In this document: piece after piece, positions 1 through 10,455 of the stretch
Position numbering within the stretch: the first letter of the stretch is position 1
How the letters are laid out: the number at the start of each line of letters is the position of its first letter
Assembly (NCBI GenBank): GCA_002914845.1
Contig: JXTC01000477.1
Span: 114,118 to 178,117, forward strand
DNA: 64,000 nt
DNA from: Trema orientale
Lineage: Eukaryota > Streptophyta > Magnoliopsida > Rosales > Cannabaceae
Direction: 5' to 3'
Notes under the pieces: generated by a model
What the model was told of the DNA's origin: nothing
The model's database searches: none
What the model saw: the letters and a program-made list of their open reading frames with translations, nothing else
Translations under genes and position numbers: made by a program

Positions 1-136
1 AATTTTGTTTTACGAAGAATTTGAGTACTATTTGATCAAGAGCAATGGAGTACTTTGACAATTTTTAGATAAAAATTTGACCAAAACAATGATTTTTTTT
101 TTTAAAAACCCAATTTGCCAAATGAATAATGTTAGG

Positions 137-326
137 TATCCAAAAATTTACACCAAAATTTTAATACCAAAGTATATAAGTATATGAGTTATCACTATTT
201 AATTGGTGAATGTGATTAATTTATTTGTAGTAAATTCTAATACACTATTAATAAAAAGTGATAACTCATATGCCATATATATTGATATGTATTGGTATTA
301 AAAATTTAGCACAAATTTTGATATAG
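137..326. mobile_element. MITE with long terminal inverted repeats
   Basis: The left arm, with AATACCAAAGTATATAAG and ATGAGTTATCACT, is mirrored on the right by AGTGATAACTCAT and ATTGGTATTAAAAATTTAG. Each arm is about 60-70 bases and imperfect, around a short centre. There is no coding capacity. I see no clear target-site duplication, so the superfamily is unknown and the ends are approximate. Confidence 0.55.
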
Positions 327-387
327 CTTGTATCATCCATTTAACATTAACATTAATGCATTTATCTATTTGTCCAATGACCCCTAA

Positions 388-842
388 TAAGATCTAGGAT
401 GGAGTCAAATCCAGACGAGTAATCAAATTAGTATCACACTCTTAATTGCACCATTTTATATGTCTATAACCGAAACAAGTCATTCCTAAACTTATAAGAG
501 TTCCTTTCTTTATATAAGTTTTGATATTATATATAGAGATTATATCATCATTCATCACTAAGTTTGGAACCAAAAAAATAAAAAAATAAAAAAGAGTTTC
601 TTTGCCCTCCTTCACGTCAGGTGTCAGCCATGTTGCACGTGAAAAATTCATGACAGATCTTCCACCTCGTCTGGTACGCGATCACATTCCCTTGATCAAC
701 TATATATTTATATGGACACATCAAACCAAATTAAGATATGATACGATCCAAAAGTTATTCTGACGTATGTTTATGCCTCTCGGAAGTGGCGACCTTGGAT
801 TAATCATTTCTGCTCATCATTAAGTAAGGGTACCTATACAAC
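388..842 (+). promoter_or_regulatory. Upstream region conserved among the three TBL copies (copy A version)
   Basis: Two blocks recur upstream of all three TBL copies. One, around GAGTCAAATCCAGAC and AATTGCACCATTTT, lies at about 388-490 here, 9800-9950 for B and 17048-17160 for C. The second starts CTCCTTCA and runs through TAGCCATG or CAGCCATG to a CACGTG or CATGTG core followed by AAAAAT; it lies at 603-660, 10107-10200 and 17706-17800. Retention in three copies with otherwise diverged flanks suggests promoter sequence carried along in the duplications, with the second block a candidate cis-element. This is inference from sequence repetition only. Confidence 0.5.
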
Positions 843-1479
843 ATGTTTTCATTATCTCTCTATATGTATAGTGTCTCTCAAAGTCAAAGTAAATTAGTCT
901 CTCAGTCTCTTTGTAATATATACCAAAATATGGACCTGAGATCATCATCTCGTTTCTCTGTTTCTATGGTTTTAGTAGTTTTCTCGTATCTTATTCCTTT
1001 ATCAAGCTCCGGGGATCTTGGCAGTAGTAAATTGAGAATCAGTATGAAAAAGGTGATGAGGTCATGTAATGTGTACCAAGGGAGTTGGGTTTTTGACGAT
1101 TCATATCCTCTCTATGACTCTGAGGCTTGCCCTTTCATTCACAAAAGGTTTGATTGCCAAAAGTATGGTCGCCCTGATAATTTGTACGTCAAGTACAGAT
1201 GGAAACCTAAGGACCAAGGTAATTGTAGAATAAGATTGTGCTTGTTATAACCATGATTTAATTTATATTGTAGAGTCCTTTATGAGTATATATATTTTGT
1301 TCTTGATTATATTGAGCTACTGCTTGTTAACACATGATTAATTGTGTAGAGTCCCTAATATTATAGAACGTGGAAAGATGTATTACGGATTCGATGATTG
1401 AGATTTCTTGAAGAGATTCAAGGGGAAGAAGATCATATTCATATGGGAGATTCTATTAGTCTCACACATTGGCAATGGC

Positions 1480-1649
1480 TGTTAAAATGTCAAGGAATTA
1501 TGTCCCTGTTTTCCTCCTTGTTTCTAGAGAGTTTGTTTCTCCTTGTTTTAAGGACCTAGTTTGTAAGATGTTGTCACAGAATATCCCTATATATACCTTG
1601 TAATTATTTTATACACCTATGAATGAAAAATAAGCATTCATCAAATCTC
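1480..1649 (+). repeat. 5' LTR of the copia element
   Basis: Its first 31 bases match the residual 3' LTR at 7870-7900 with a few substitutions. It begins TG and ends CA, and has a TATATATA-like stretch near 1591. The left flank is TBL exon 2 sequence. A target duplication cannot be checked because the right flank is deleted. Confidence 0.75.
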
Positions 1650-1899
1650 AGATAGTATCATATCTGAAAATTTTGGTAAAATTTTAATTAAAAAAAAAAC
1701 CAATTAAATACCTTAGAACCAAAGCTTAGCTCTGTGTATCAAAAAAAAAAAAAAAAAAAAAACAAAGTCTACCTGAACTCGAGTCTGTCTCCGAGACGCT
1801 CCTCGTCGCCTTTTGCAAAACTTGAGTTGACTCCTCGAGATGACTCCACCGAGTCGTCACTGCCGGACACACCAAAACTCATGTAGAGAGTTGGAAGTC

Positions 1900-3080
1900 G
1901 AGACCACCTCCTTTGCCGAGTCCGTCGACTTAGCTGAAACCACCGAACACTACCAAAAAGTACTCCCATTACCAGGGCCGTCTCAACATAATTTGGGGCC
2001 CTAAGAGAAATTTTAAAATAGGCCCTTTAAAAAAAAGTTATTAACAGTATTTTAAAATAGGCCCTTTAAAAAAAAGTTATTAACAGTAATGCCCTCGAAC
2101 AATTGCTTGAGTACCACTTTTTTCCCTAAATTTCAAACTTATATATTAACAGTCTTCGAATTTTTAATATGTTTCAAAAAAAGTCTCAAACTAAACTTCC
2201 CTCAATTATCAAATAGAGCTTAGTCTCATGTTGACCATGTGATGAGTGATTCCAGAAAATAACATATCAAACCGTATACAACCTAATGAAAAATGCAATT
2301 CCAGAAAATAAGAAATCAAACCATAAACGGCCTAATAAGTACATTATTTCAGAAAATAACATATCAAACCATATACGACCTAATGAAGTACATGATTCCA
2401 GAAAATAATATATCAAACCGTATATGACCTATAGAGTGTTTTGAGAATTTTATAATTATTTTGAGAATTATTTTAATTATTTTATAATTATAATTACACC
2501 CAAAATAGCGAGACCAATTATTAAAAAAAATATTATTGACATAATTATTTAAAATAAAAATAATATAAGGAAGAAAACATTCAACATGCATATGCTGCAT
2601 CTGCACAAGCTGTATTTTTCATTCAAAACTAAAGTAGCAAAGTATAATGGCTAGAGATTTGATAAACATATCCGTTCAAAACTATGAATGAGAACTTTTT
2701 TTTTATTTAAAAATTAATGGGCCTTTTTTTATTTGAAAAGTACGACGCCTTTCTTTTTTTATTTGAAAGATGATGGAGTTTTTTTACAATGGGAGACCAA
2801 AGTATAAAAAATGATATTTGATAAAAGAAATTAAATATAAAAAAAATAATAATAGTTAAAATATTTTATATTTTAGGGCCTTTCTTAAAATGGGGCCCTA
2901 AGCCATTGCTTTTTTGGCTTAAGGGTTAGGCCAGCACTGCCCATCACCATAGCCGCCCATAACTCCGATGGCTTACTGAGACCACCTCCTTCATCGAGTC
3001 CGTCGACTCAGCTGAAATCACTGAACACTACCAAAAAGCATTCCTATCACCATAGTCACCCACAACTTGACAGCTTATTG
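1900..3080 (+). repeat. Two tandem repeat units of about 100 bases, the first split by a hAT element
   Basis: Unit 1 begins GAGACCACCTCCTTTGCCGA at 1900, is interrupted at 1972/1973, and resumes at 2940. Unit 2 begins at 2978 with GAGACCACCTCCTTCATCGA and runs to about 3080. Unit 2 is continuous across the point where unit 1 is interrupted, so it serves as an empty-site reference for the insertion. The units lie in the GC-richer leader between the copia primer site and gag. Confidence 0.75.
1973..2939. mobile_element. Non-autonomous hAT transposon (967 bp)
   Basis: It is flanked by an 8-bp target duplication, CCCATTAC (1965-1972) and CCCATCAC (2940-2947), one mismatch apart. The ends are CAGGGCCGTCTC and the complement of CCAGCACTG, a hAT-type terminal inverted repeat (CAGGG/CAGTG). 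GGGGCCCTAAG occurs near both ends. No transposase can be read; the interior is AT-rich and has short repeats such as CAGAAAATAA and ATATCAAACC. The neighbouring repeat unit shows the empty site. Confidence 0.85.
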
Positions 3081-3403
3081 AAGAAAACAACATTAAGAGA
3101 AGCCTACACAAGTAAAGCTTGGGAACACAAAAGGGATCGACCAGATTCTGGACGAAGTCCGGATCCTCTGCCAGGTGCACCTCTTGGGCTGCTGCGTCGA
3201 GCTCGACCAACCCCTTCTTATCTCTGAGTTCATCCAAATCTACCGAATCTTGCTGCGCCGAAGACTGCACACTTTTCGCCGAATCCACTTCAAGCATGCT
3301 GCACCACTAAGACTGTCTCCACCACTACCGGTGACCTCGAGTATTCCACGCAGGAATCACTTTTACGGAAACAAATTATGATATATAGTCTCAACTAATA
3401 GAC

Positions 3404-4300
3404 ATGCAGATTGTTGAAAAAGATAAAATCTCTTACATTCGTGGCAAGACTAAGCCACCATCAGAATTAGATGAAGGATATGAAAAATTGTATGCTGAAA
3501 ATCAAAAGGTCAAATGATGGCTATTAATGTCCATATCTCCTGAAACTATGAAGTGTTATTTATGCTTGCCCACTGCCTACGTCATTTGGGACAGTCACAG
3601 AGCCACAACAGGCCTAGTGGGAGCTTGAACCCCCACTCAATTTTATATTTCTTTAGAAAAATACCTAAATATTTATATATATTTAGAATTTTAGACTTAA
3701 ATTGTATATAAAAGCTCTCTCTCAAAATAGAAAAAATATAGAATACGTCTCTAAATAGAAAAAAAATGTATTTTTAGCTCCCATTTAACTAAAATCCTGG
3801 CTTCGTCACTGATTTAGGATGTCTTGTCCAAAGCATTCTATGATGGAAGTGATGAGTTACAAGTATTTATTTTGAATCAAAAAGCCTTCTCAGCAAAACA
3901 AAAAGAAAAAAAATACTTTCTATGTATTATGGAGAGCTGACTGAAATTTTCCAAGAATTAGACTATCGGGTTCGGGTGATTATGAAGGATCCAGATGATA
4001 TTAAAGTATATCGCAATACCATTGAACGATTGAGAGTTCACATCTTTCTCACTGAGTTGGATGAGGATTTTGACCAATTTGAAGAGAAATTTTGCACACG
4101 GACCCGCTTCCAAACTTAGAGGAATGTTATTATTTGATTCACCGAGAAGCTATCTGTGGTACCACACTGAAAGGTGACTCCGGAACATCAGAAGTCAGTA
4201 TCATGGTAGCTCAGAACTGATCCAATCACAATCAATAAGATCGAGCATGACCCAACAACAGTTTAAATGGTATGGACAAGTCTTCTTAGAAATGCACCCA
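3404..4300 (+). pseudogene. copia gag remnant
   Basis: From the ATG at 3404 the first residues (QIVEKDKISYIRGKTKPPS) and later segments such as FQELDYRVRVIMKDPDDIK read as plant copia gag (UBN2/retrotransposon gag). It is broken by a TGA at about 3517, the hAT insertion at 3592 and further frameshifts. A zinc knuckle is not recognisable. Confidence 0.7.
3592..3811. mobile_element. Short hAT-type MITE (220 bp) inside copia gag
   Basis: An 8-bp target duplication flanks it: ATTTGGGA (3584-3591) and ATTTAGGA (3812-3819). Ends are CAGTCACAGAGCCA and, on the opposite strand, CAGTGACGAAGCCAGG. Removing the element restores the gag reading across VIWD. The interior has no coding capacity. The element near 30183-30597 has similar termini and may belong to the same family. 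Confidence 0.85.
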
Positions 4301-4799
4301 TTGCAACTAGGCTAGCCATACCAAAAGTCATTATTCCGAGCTGGTGGGATATCCAGACTGGTGGGACCGTAGTCGCTCAAAGAAAAAAAGACCCTCCACT
4401 ACAGTAATTACTGACACAATGGCCAAGGACGGCATTACTGACAAAGCCTTGACATTGATAATAGCTGGAGACAATGGTGGTATGGTTTTGAATATTTCTT
4501 CTCCTATTTGTGATAATACATGGATAATTGAATCTAGTACAACAGATCATATAACATTTGATGCTAGATAGGTTTCCCTGCTTAATTCTTCCACATAAAA
4601 ATTCATATCGACTGCTAATGGAAGTTCAACACCAGTCATTGGGGAGGGACCATTAAATTAAATTTAATGGTTTAATTTAATTTAATGACTCTCACCACTA
4701 CATTAAATTTAGACTCTATTTTAGTTATTCTATCCTTAGATTATAATCTTTTATCAGTATTTCAAATAACAACAACCTTATCTTGTATTATAATTTTTT

Positions 4800-5870
4800 T
4801 ACCTGACTTTTATATGTTTAAGGACATCAAAACCAGGAAGATGATTGGTTGTGGTATTAGGCGAGAAAAGCTATATTACTCAGACTTAGAGTCAAAGAGT
4901 TCTGAAAGCTTACGACAAGCTCTTGCAGTGAGTAATTCTGAGGAGGAGAAAAAGAAAAAGGAACTATGGTTATGGCATCGATGTTTGGGGCATGCTTCCT
5001 TTGGATATTTGAAGAAGTTATGTCCTAATTTGTTTATAAGCATTGATGTTTTAGTCTTCAGTGTGATATTTACGAACTTGTGAAAAGCCATCACATTTTA
5101 TTTCCCTTACGTTTGAATAAAAGTTCGCTTCTATTTATTATTATCCATTCTGATGTTTGGGGTCCATCTAAAGTCACTATTTTGAGTGGGTCATGACGGT
5201 TTGTAACATTTATTAATGACTGTACCAGGATGACATGGTTATGCTTGATGAAGTCCAAAAGGAAAGTAAGCTCATTATTTCCAAAGTTTCATAAAATGGT
5301 TAAAACTCAGTATAATGCAAAAATTCAAGTTCTTCGCAGTGATAATAGAGGAGAATATCAAGGTACTGATCTTCAACAGTATTTAAAAACACAAGGAATA
5401 CTGCACCACACTACTTGCTCCAACACACCTCAGTAAAATAGAGTCGCATAACGCAAAAATCGATACCTGCTGAAAGTTGTTCGAGTTTTGTTAATCGAAG
5501 CTCATATGCCATTACCATACCGGGGAGAATCACTTACTTCTGCAATTTATTTAATCAATCGGGTCTCCTCCAATGCCATTAATTTTCAAACACTATTCCA
5601 AGCCCTCACTAAAGCCATTGTTGCCCCAGTCATCCTAAATTTACCTCATCGTGTTTTTGGATATGTTGTATTTGTACACCTTCACAAATATTAACGCAGC
5701 AAGTTAACTCCTCAAGCATTGCGATGTGTCTTTGTTAGGTATGCTACTCATCAGAAAGGGTACCGGTGTTTTCATCCTCCAACACGGCGATTGTTTGTCA
5801 TACTGAATGTTGTTTTCCATGAAGATACCCTATATTTTTCCAAGTCAGGATTTAAGAGAGAGTATCAGCA
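4800..5870 (+). pseudogene. copia GAG-pre-integrase and integrase remnant
   Basis: LWLWHRCLGHASFGYLKKL (about 4966-5022) is the H-H zinc-binding GAG-pre-integrase segment. HSDVWGPS near 5150 and the RSDNRGEY segment near 5335-5360 carry integrase-core acidic residues. Several stops interrupt the frame, for example in QSKH-like positions after 5432. No intact protein is possible. Confidence 0.8.
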
Positions 5871-6321
5871 AGAAATTCAGACTCTAGACTATAACTAAGA
5901 AACTGATATCCAGGGTACTAGAAGTCTGGACATTAGAGGTATAACGGTAGATTCTAGTGTGACATTGGATTCCAGTAGTGACAAATCACAAATTGAGTAA
6001 AACTAGGAAATAGGTGATATGATAATGGATCAAAATAGTGGTGAACATCTACCAACACCAGAAGTAAGCCTATCCCAGACAAAGCTCGAGTTCGATGTTC
6101 CACAAACTGAAGATATGGCTATACCGTATTCTGATATACCACACCAATCGCCTACTGAAGATGTTCCTAAGTCACACAGAATAAAGTTACCACATTGTTA
6201 CACTAGAGGTACTCCTAAACCCACATATAAATATGATCTTTCTAGTAAAATCAGATATCTTATGAGCCATTATGTGTCTAACCACTGGTTATCAGAATCA
6301 AATGTGACATTTGTGAATTAA

Positions 6322-7140
6322 TTGTTAAGTGTATCTATCCCTAATAGTATGCAAGAAGCTTTAACTAACCATAGGTGGAAAGCATCCATGAATGAGGAAA
6401 TAAAATCTCTCCAGAAAAATGAAACTTGGGAGCTTATTGATCTTCTGCCAGGAAAGAAACCAGTTGGATGTCGATGGATTTACACTATGAAGTACAGGGC
6501 TAACGGTACAATCGAATGCTTTAAAGTAAGACTGGTGGCAAAGGGATACACTCAAACGTACGGAATTGATTATACAGATACATTTGCACCTGTAGCCAAA
6601 ATCAACACAATTCCCATCTTGTTGTCTTTAGCTCTAAACTTGGACTGGCCATTATAATAATTCGATGTAAAGAACACTTTTCTACATGGTGAGTTATCTG
6701 AAGAAGTCTACATGGATCTCCCACCAGGATTGATGATACCCAACAGACAGCCGAAAAGTATGCAGATTAAAGAAATCATTGTTTAATCCCCAATAGCATA
6801 GTTTGAAAGATTCACGAAGTTTATGATAGCCTTCAGTTATCATCAAAGCAATATTGATCATACCCTCTTTCTTAAAAAATAATAAGGTAAGATTATTGCA
6901 CTCATTATGTATGTAGATAACATGGTGATTACAGAAAATGATTCTGAAGAAGGCTTCACGGAAATATTTATCCAAAGAATTCAAGATGAAAGATCTAGAC
7001 CCTCTGAAATATTTTCTTGGAATTAAAGTGTCCCAATCTACTAATGGAATATTTTTATCCCAACAAGAATATGCCTTAGATCTATTACAAGAGACCAATA
7101 TATCAGCATATCAACCAGTTGATACACCAATGGAATAAGG
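6322..7140 (+). pseudogene. copia reverse transcriptase remnant
   Basis: The region reads WKASMNEEIKSLQKNETWEL, then VGCRWIYTMKYRANGTIE and GIDYTDTFAPVAK, the standard copia RT start. The catalytic box reads YVDN near 6909-6920, not YVDD. Several stops and frameshifts follow, then KYFLGIKV and the region before RNase H. Confidence 0.85.
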
Positions 7141-7379
7141 TTTAAAATTATGTGTTGAATTTAACCAGACACCAGCTAATAGAGGAAGATATTAAAGGCT
7201 TGTAGGAAGAATGATGTACTTGTGTCATACCAAACCAGACTTAGCCTATGCTTTGAGCGTTATCAACCAGTTCATGCATAATCTTGAAGAACAATACATG
7301 AGTATAGTCACACACATTTTGAAATATTTTAAATTTATACCAGGAAAAGGAATATTGTTCACAAAACTTCAAATTATCA

Positions 7380-7840
7380 AAACATAAAAGTATATACTGA
7401 TGTCGATTGGGCTGGTACTCTAGATGACAGACGATCTACTTTCGGTTACTTTACATGCGTAGGAGGTAATCTTATAATATGGAGGAACAAGAAACAAAAT
7501 GTTATAGCTCGATCTAGTGCAGAAGTAGAATTCAGAGGCATGGCACTTGGACTTTACGAGGTATTGTGGCTAAGACTCCTTTTACAAGATTTGGGTTATC
7601 TATCTGAGCAACCGATCCAACTATTTTGTGATAATAAAGCAGCATGTGACATTGCGCATAATCCAGTACAACATAATCGTACCAAGCACGTCGAGGTTGA
7701 CATATTTTTCATAAAGGAAAAGTTGGATGGAAATTTGTAGAATTACCTAAAATTTGATCAGAGGAATAGTTGGCCGATATCCTCACTAAAGCAGTCTCAA
7801 GAAAAATATTCTTAAATATTGTAGACAAGTTAGACATGTG
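7380..7840 (+). pseudogene. copia RNase H remnant
   Basis: It reads VYTDVDWAGTLDDRRST, then ARSSAEVEFRGMA, LFCDNKAACDIAHNP and RTKHVEVDIFFIKEKL, which are the hallmark copia RNase H segments. Open stretches are long, but there are stops at both ends. The polypurine tract follows at 7861. Confidence 0.85.
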
Positions 7841-8752
7841 TGATATCTATACACCAATTTGAGGGGGGGTGTTCAAATATCAAGGAATTATATCCCTGTT
7901 AAAATATCGGTCGTGTTTTGAAACTCAATTCCATAAAAATGGAAATCTAAGGAAGGAAATGGGCATTCTGATATTTAACACTTGGTTTTGGTGGAATAGA
8001 AGAGGAACTGAGCAACCGTATGAGCTTCTATATACTCAAAACGTACGTAAAGTAATTTTTTTATAGGCATTACTTATGAACCATCCTTAATTGTGGCCTT
8101 CTCCAATTGTGCAGATGGGATTATGTTCAAGATGGTGAAATAACACTCAAACACATAGATCGGATGGATGCTTTTCGCAAAGGTTTGACGACATGGGCAA
8201 ATTGGGTTGACTCAACTGTAGATTCAAGAAAGACTAAAATCATCTTTCAGGGAATTACTCCCTTCCATTACAATTAAGTTGCTTTCTTTATTTCTTGTGT
8301 GTTGTTTTTCTCTTATCTTTAATTTTCATTCTTGACTAGATCTAACTGTTATTTGTCAAATTAGTGGCAAGGAGTGGAATGAAACAGGGGTGACAAACTG
8401 TGGAAGTGATACAAAACCTATAATTGGATCAATCTATCCCTGTGGTTTGCCTCGGGCAATGTACGTGTTGAAAGATGTCTTAAACCAATTGGAAAGACCG
8501 ATTCATTTGCTTGACAGAACCACTTTGTCACAACTGAGGAAAGATATTTAATATCCTAGGCAGTTATAATACTTTTAGGGGAATGGACTGCAGCCATTGG
8601 TGCATTGCTGAGTTCAAGACACTTGGAATCAGCTTCTATATGTAGCTCTTACTAATTAAAAGAAATTCAAATAATATTACATCCATTCTAATTGTTTATG
8701 ACCCAAAAAAAAAAAGGAATTTACAGATTTGAACAATTATGCTTTTCAGAGC

Positions 8753-9382
8753 ATATTTGACATTGTTTTCTATTTTCTGTTTTCAAGGATGAGAACAAAA
8801 ATTATTTTTTTTTATTATTTTCAAAAAGCACTATGTGCTTAATTAGCAAATGTATTTCCTAAAAAATAGTTTTTAGGGAAAATAAAATTAGATGAATATA
8901 TATAAAAAAATTATATTCGTATTGAAAAAAAAGATTAGAGAGAAAGATGAGAGAGAAATTCAAGTAAAAAAAGAAGGAAAGAGAAAGTCATAAGAGAAAA
9001 GATAATGAAAAATAATAATGAAAAAGAAAGTGATGGGAGAGAATGATGAAATACAAGGTGATCATGTGAGAGAATGAAAAAAGGGAAACTAATGAAAATG
9101 AATAGGAGATAAAAAGTGATAAGAATGCATGAAAAGAGAGAAAACGATGGGATATTTTCTTGTTAAAACAATATATATACAATGACAAACATGTGAGAGA
9201 ATTTTTTAATTTTTTTTATTGAGAAAACGCTTTTAAAATAATTTTTTCTTGTTCTCTAAATTTTTATTCTCTACCTCTGTTTTTAAAAACTATTATCAGA
9301 TAATAGTGCCAAATATTCTTACTTGTTATCAGTTTATTATTTTCAAAATAAAAAAACTGCTTTTTAGTTATGATGTCAAATA
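8753..9382. mobile_element. Putative MITE with weak terminal inverted repeats, 3' of TBL copy A
   Basis: ATATTTGACATTGTTTTC at the left is mirrored by GATGTCAAATA at the right. A second, similar inverted end lies near 9270-9325 (TAGTGCCAAATATTC), so two nested elements are possible. The interior is purine-rich with GAGA runs and non-coding. No clear target duplication. Confidence 0.4.
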
Positions 9383-10382
9383 CCGCCGCACTTTTTGTTC
9401 CCTTAAATAATTCCTTTTTAGTTTTTGCCTTATTATTATTATTCAACTTATTTTTCAAAAAAAATTCGTTCATTTCATTTTGTTTTAAATTTGGACTAAA
9501 TTTTATTTTAGTATATATATGTTTGGTTACTTGAATAATACAAAGGGTATTTCAGGGTTTTTAAAAAAATGTAGCCAACAAAAATCGATTAAGAAGATAC
9601 TTTCGACCAAATTTGGCAAATTTGGGATACATATTGCTATATCGTAAAGCATAAGTCTAAATTAGTATCGTACCATCGTGCTTAAACTCCACGAAGTTTT
9701 TGGTATTTTCCGGTCTTTATATTAATTATTAGCATTTCATTTTTCTTTTAAATCCAAATTAACCCTTTACAATTTTACCTCAGACATGATAATATACAGG
9801 ACATATGCAAAGTCAAATCCAGACAAGTAAATTTAATAATCATCACAATTGCACCATTGTTTTTTTTTAAAAAAATAAATAAATAAATAACAAAAAACAT
9901 TTACTTGCATTGGAATATTGGATCAATATAACCAAAACAAGTCATTCCCAAAATTCTCATTGACTTAATATAGTAAGAGTTGCCTTAAGGCTTAAACTCT
10001 TAAGACAGCTTCTCTTTCCACATTCCATATGTACTACTTTTTTTTATTCACTAAACTATAATATTACTGGTTCAATCCCTGATTAGGGCCAATTAAAAAA
10101 TTGGGCTGCCCTCCTTCAAGTGAGGAATTAGCCATGTGTATACATGTGAAAAATCAGTGAATATTGGCATCATACAGATCATCTGCCACGTTGTTGTCTC
10201 GTAATTATTACATTATACTTGATTAAGTATATGAACGACAAGTCTAATAACCAAAGATGATAAGAAAGTTATTATGAGGTATATGCTTCTTGGAAGCAGC
10301 TAATGCTATATAGAAACCTCGGATTAATCGTTTTTTCCTCATCAATAAATAAAAGGGTACTATACTACTCATGTTTTTCATG

Positions 10383-10390
10383 TATATATA
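10383..10390 (+). promoter_or_regulatory. Candidate TATA box of TBL copy B
   Basis: TATATATA lies 66 bases before the chosen ATG at 10456, a plausible plant core-promoter spacing. The conserved upstream block is at 10107-10200. Confidence 0.4.
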
Positions 10391-10455
10391 GTACCGTATA
10401 CATGTCAAAGTCAATCCTCTCATCATTCTCTCTTAGAAGTTATCAACATACGGAC

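Larger units (their letters stand above)
1480..7900 (+). mobile_element. Degenerate Ty1/copia LTR retrotransposon inserted in TBL copy A
   Basis: A short 5' LTR (about 1480-1649) starts TGTTAAAATGTCAAGGAATT and ends in CA. It is followed by a decayed tRNA-Met-type primer-binding site near 1651-1663. Internal order is gag, GAG-pre-integrase, integrase, reverse transcriptase, RNase H, which is the copia order. A polypurine tract (GAGGGGGGG, 7861-7869) precedes the start of the 3' LTR at 7870, of which only about 31 bases remain. Stops and frameshifts break every domain, and the RT YVDD box reads YVDN. Two hAT elements are nested inside, with a GC-richer repeated segment between the primer site and gag. 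The short LTR recalls the Ale/Retrofit lineage, but that is tentative. It is non-autonomous and old. Confidence 0.9.
930..8659 (+). pseudogene. TBL copy A, broken TRICHOME BIREFRINGENCE-LIKE gene split by a retrotransposon
   Basis: This is the remains of a 5-exon TBL gene like copies B and C. Exon 1 is 930-1218, the exon 2 remnant about 1400-1479, exon 3 remnant about 7901-8017, exon 4 8115-8273 and exon 5 8365-8659. Exon 1 keeps a signal-peptide-like start and the PMR5N region ([19 protein letters not shown]). Lesions are many: about 10 bases lost at the end of exon 1, a stop and frameshift in exon 2 that remove the GDS motif, a 1-base deletion in exon 3, GT changed to TT at the exon 4 donor, and frameshifts in exon 5 around the DxxH region. 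A Ty1/copia element lies between exon 2 and exon 3, and the sequence between the two break points, including intron 2, is gone. No functional product is expected. Confidence 0.9.

Noticed and set aside
1769..1969. Minus-strand ORF in the GC-rich copia leader
   Set aside because: It lies in the tandem repeat unit between primer-binding site and gag; no domain, and broken in the second unit.
10303..10455. Upstream in-frame ATGs for TBL-B (10303) and TBL-C (17926)
   Set aside because: They would place a long non-hydrophobic leader before the signal peptide; 10303 lies upstream of the candidate TATA box, and the leader is not conserved between the copies.
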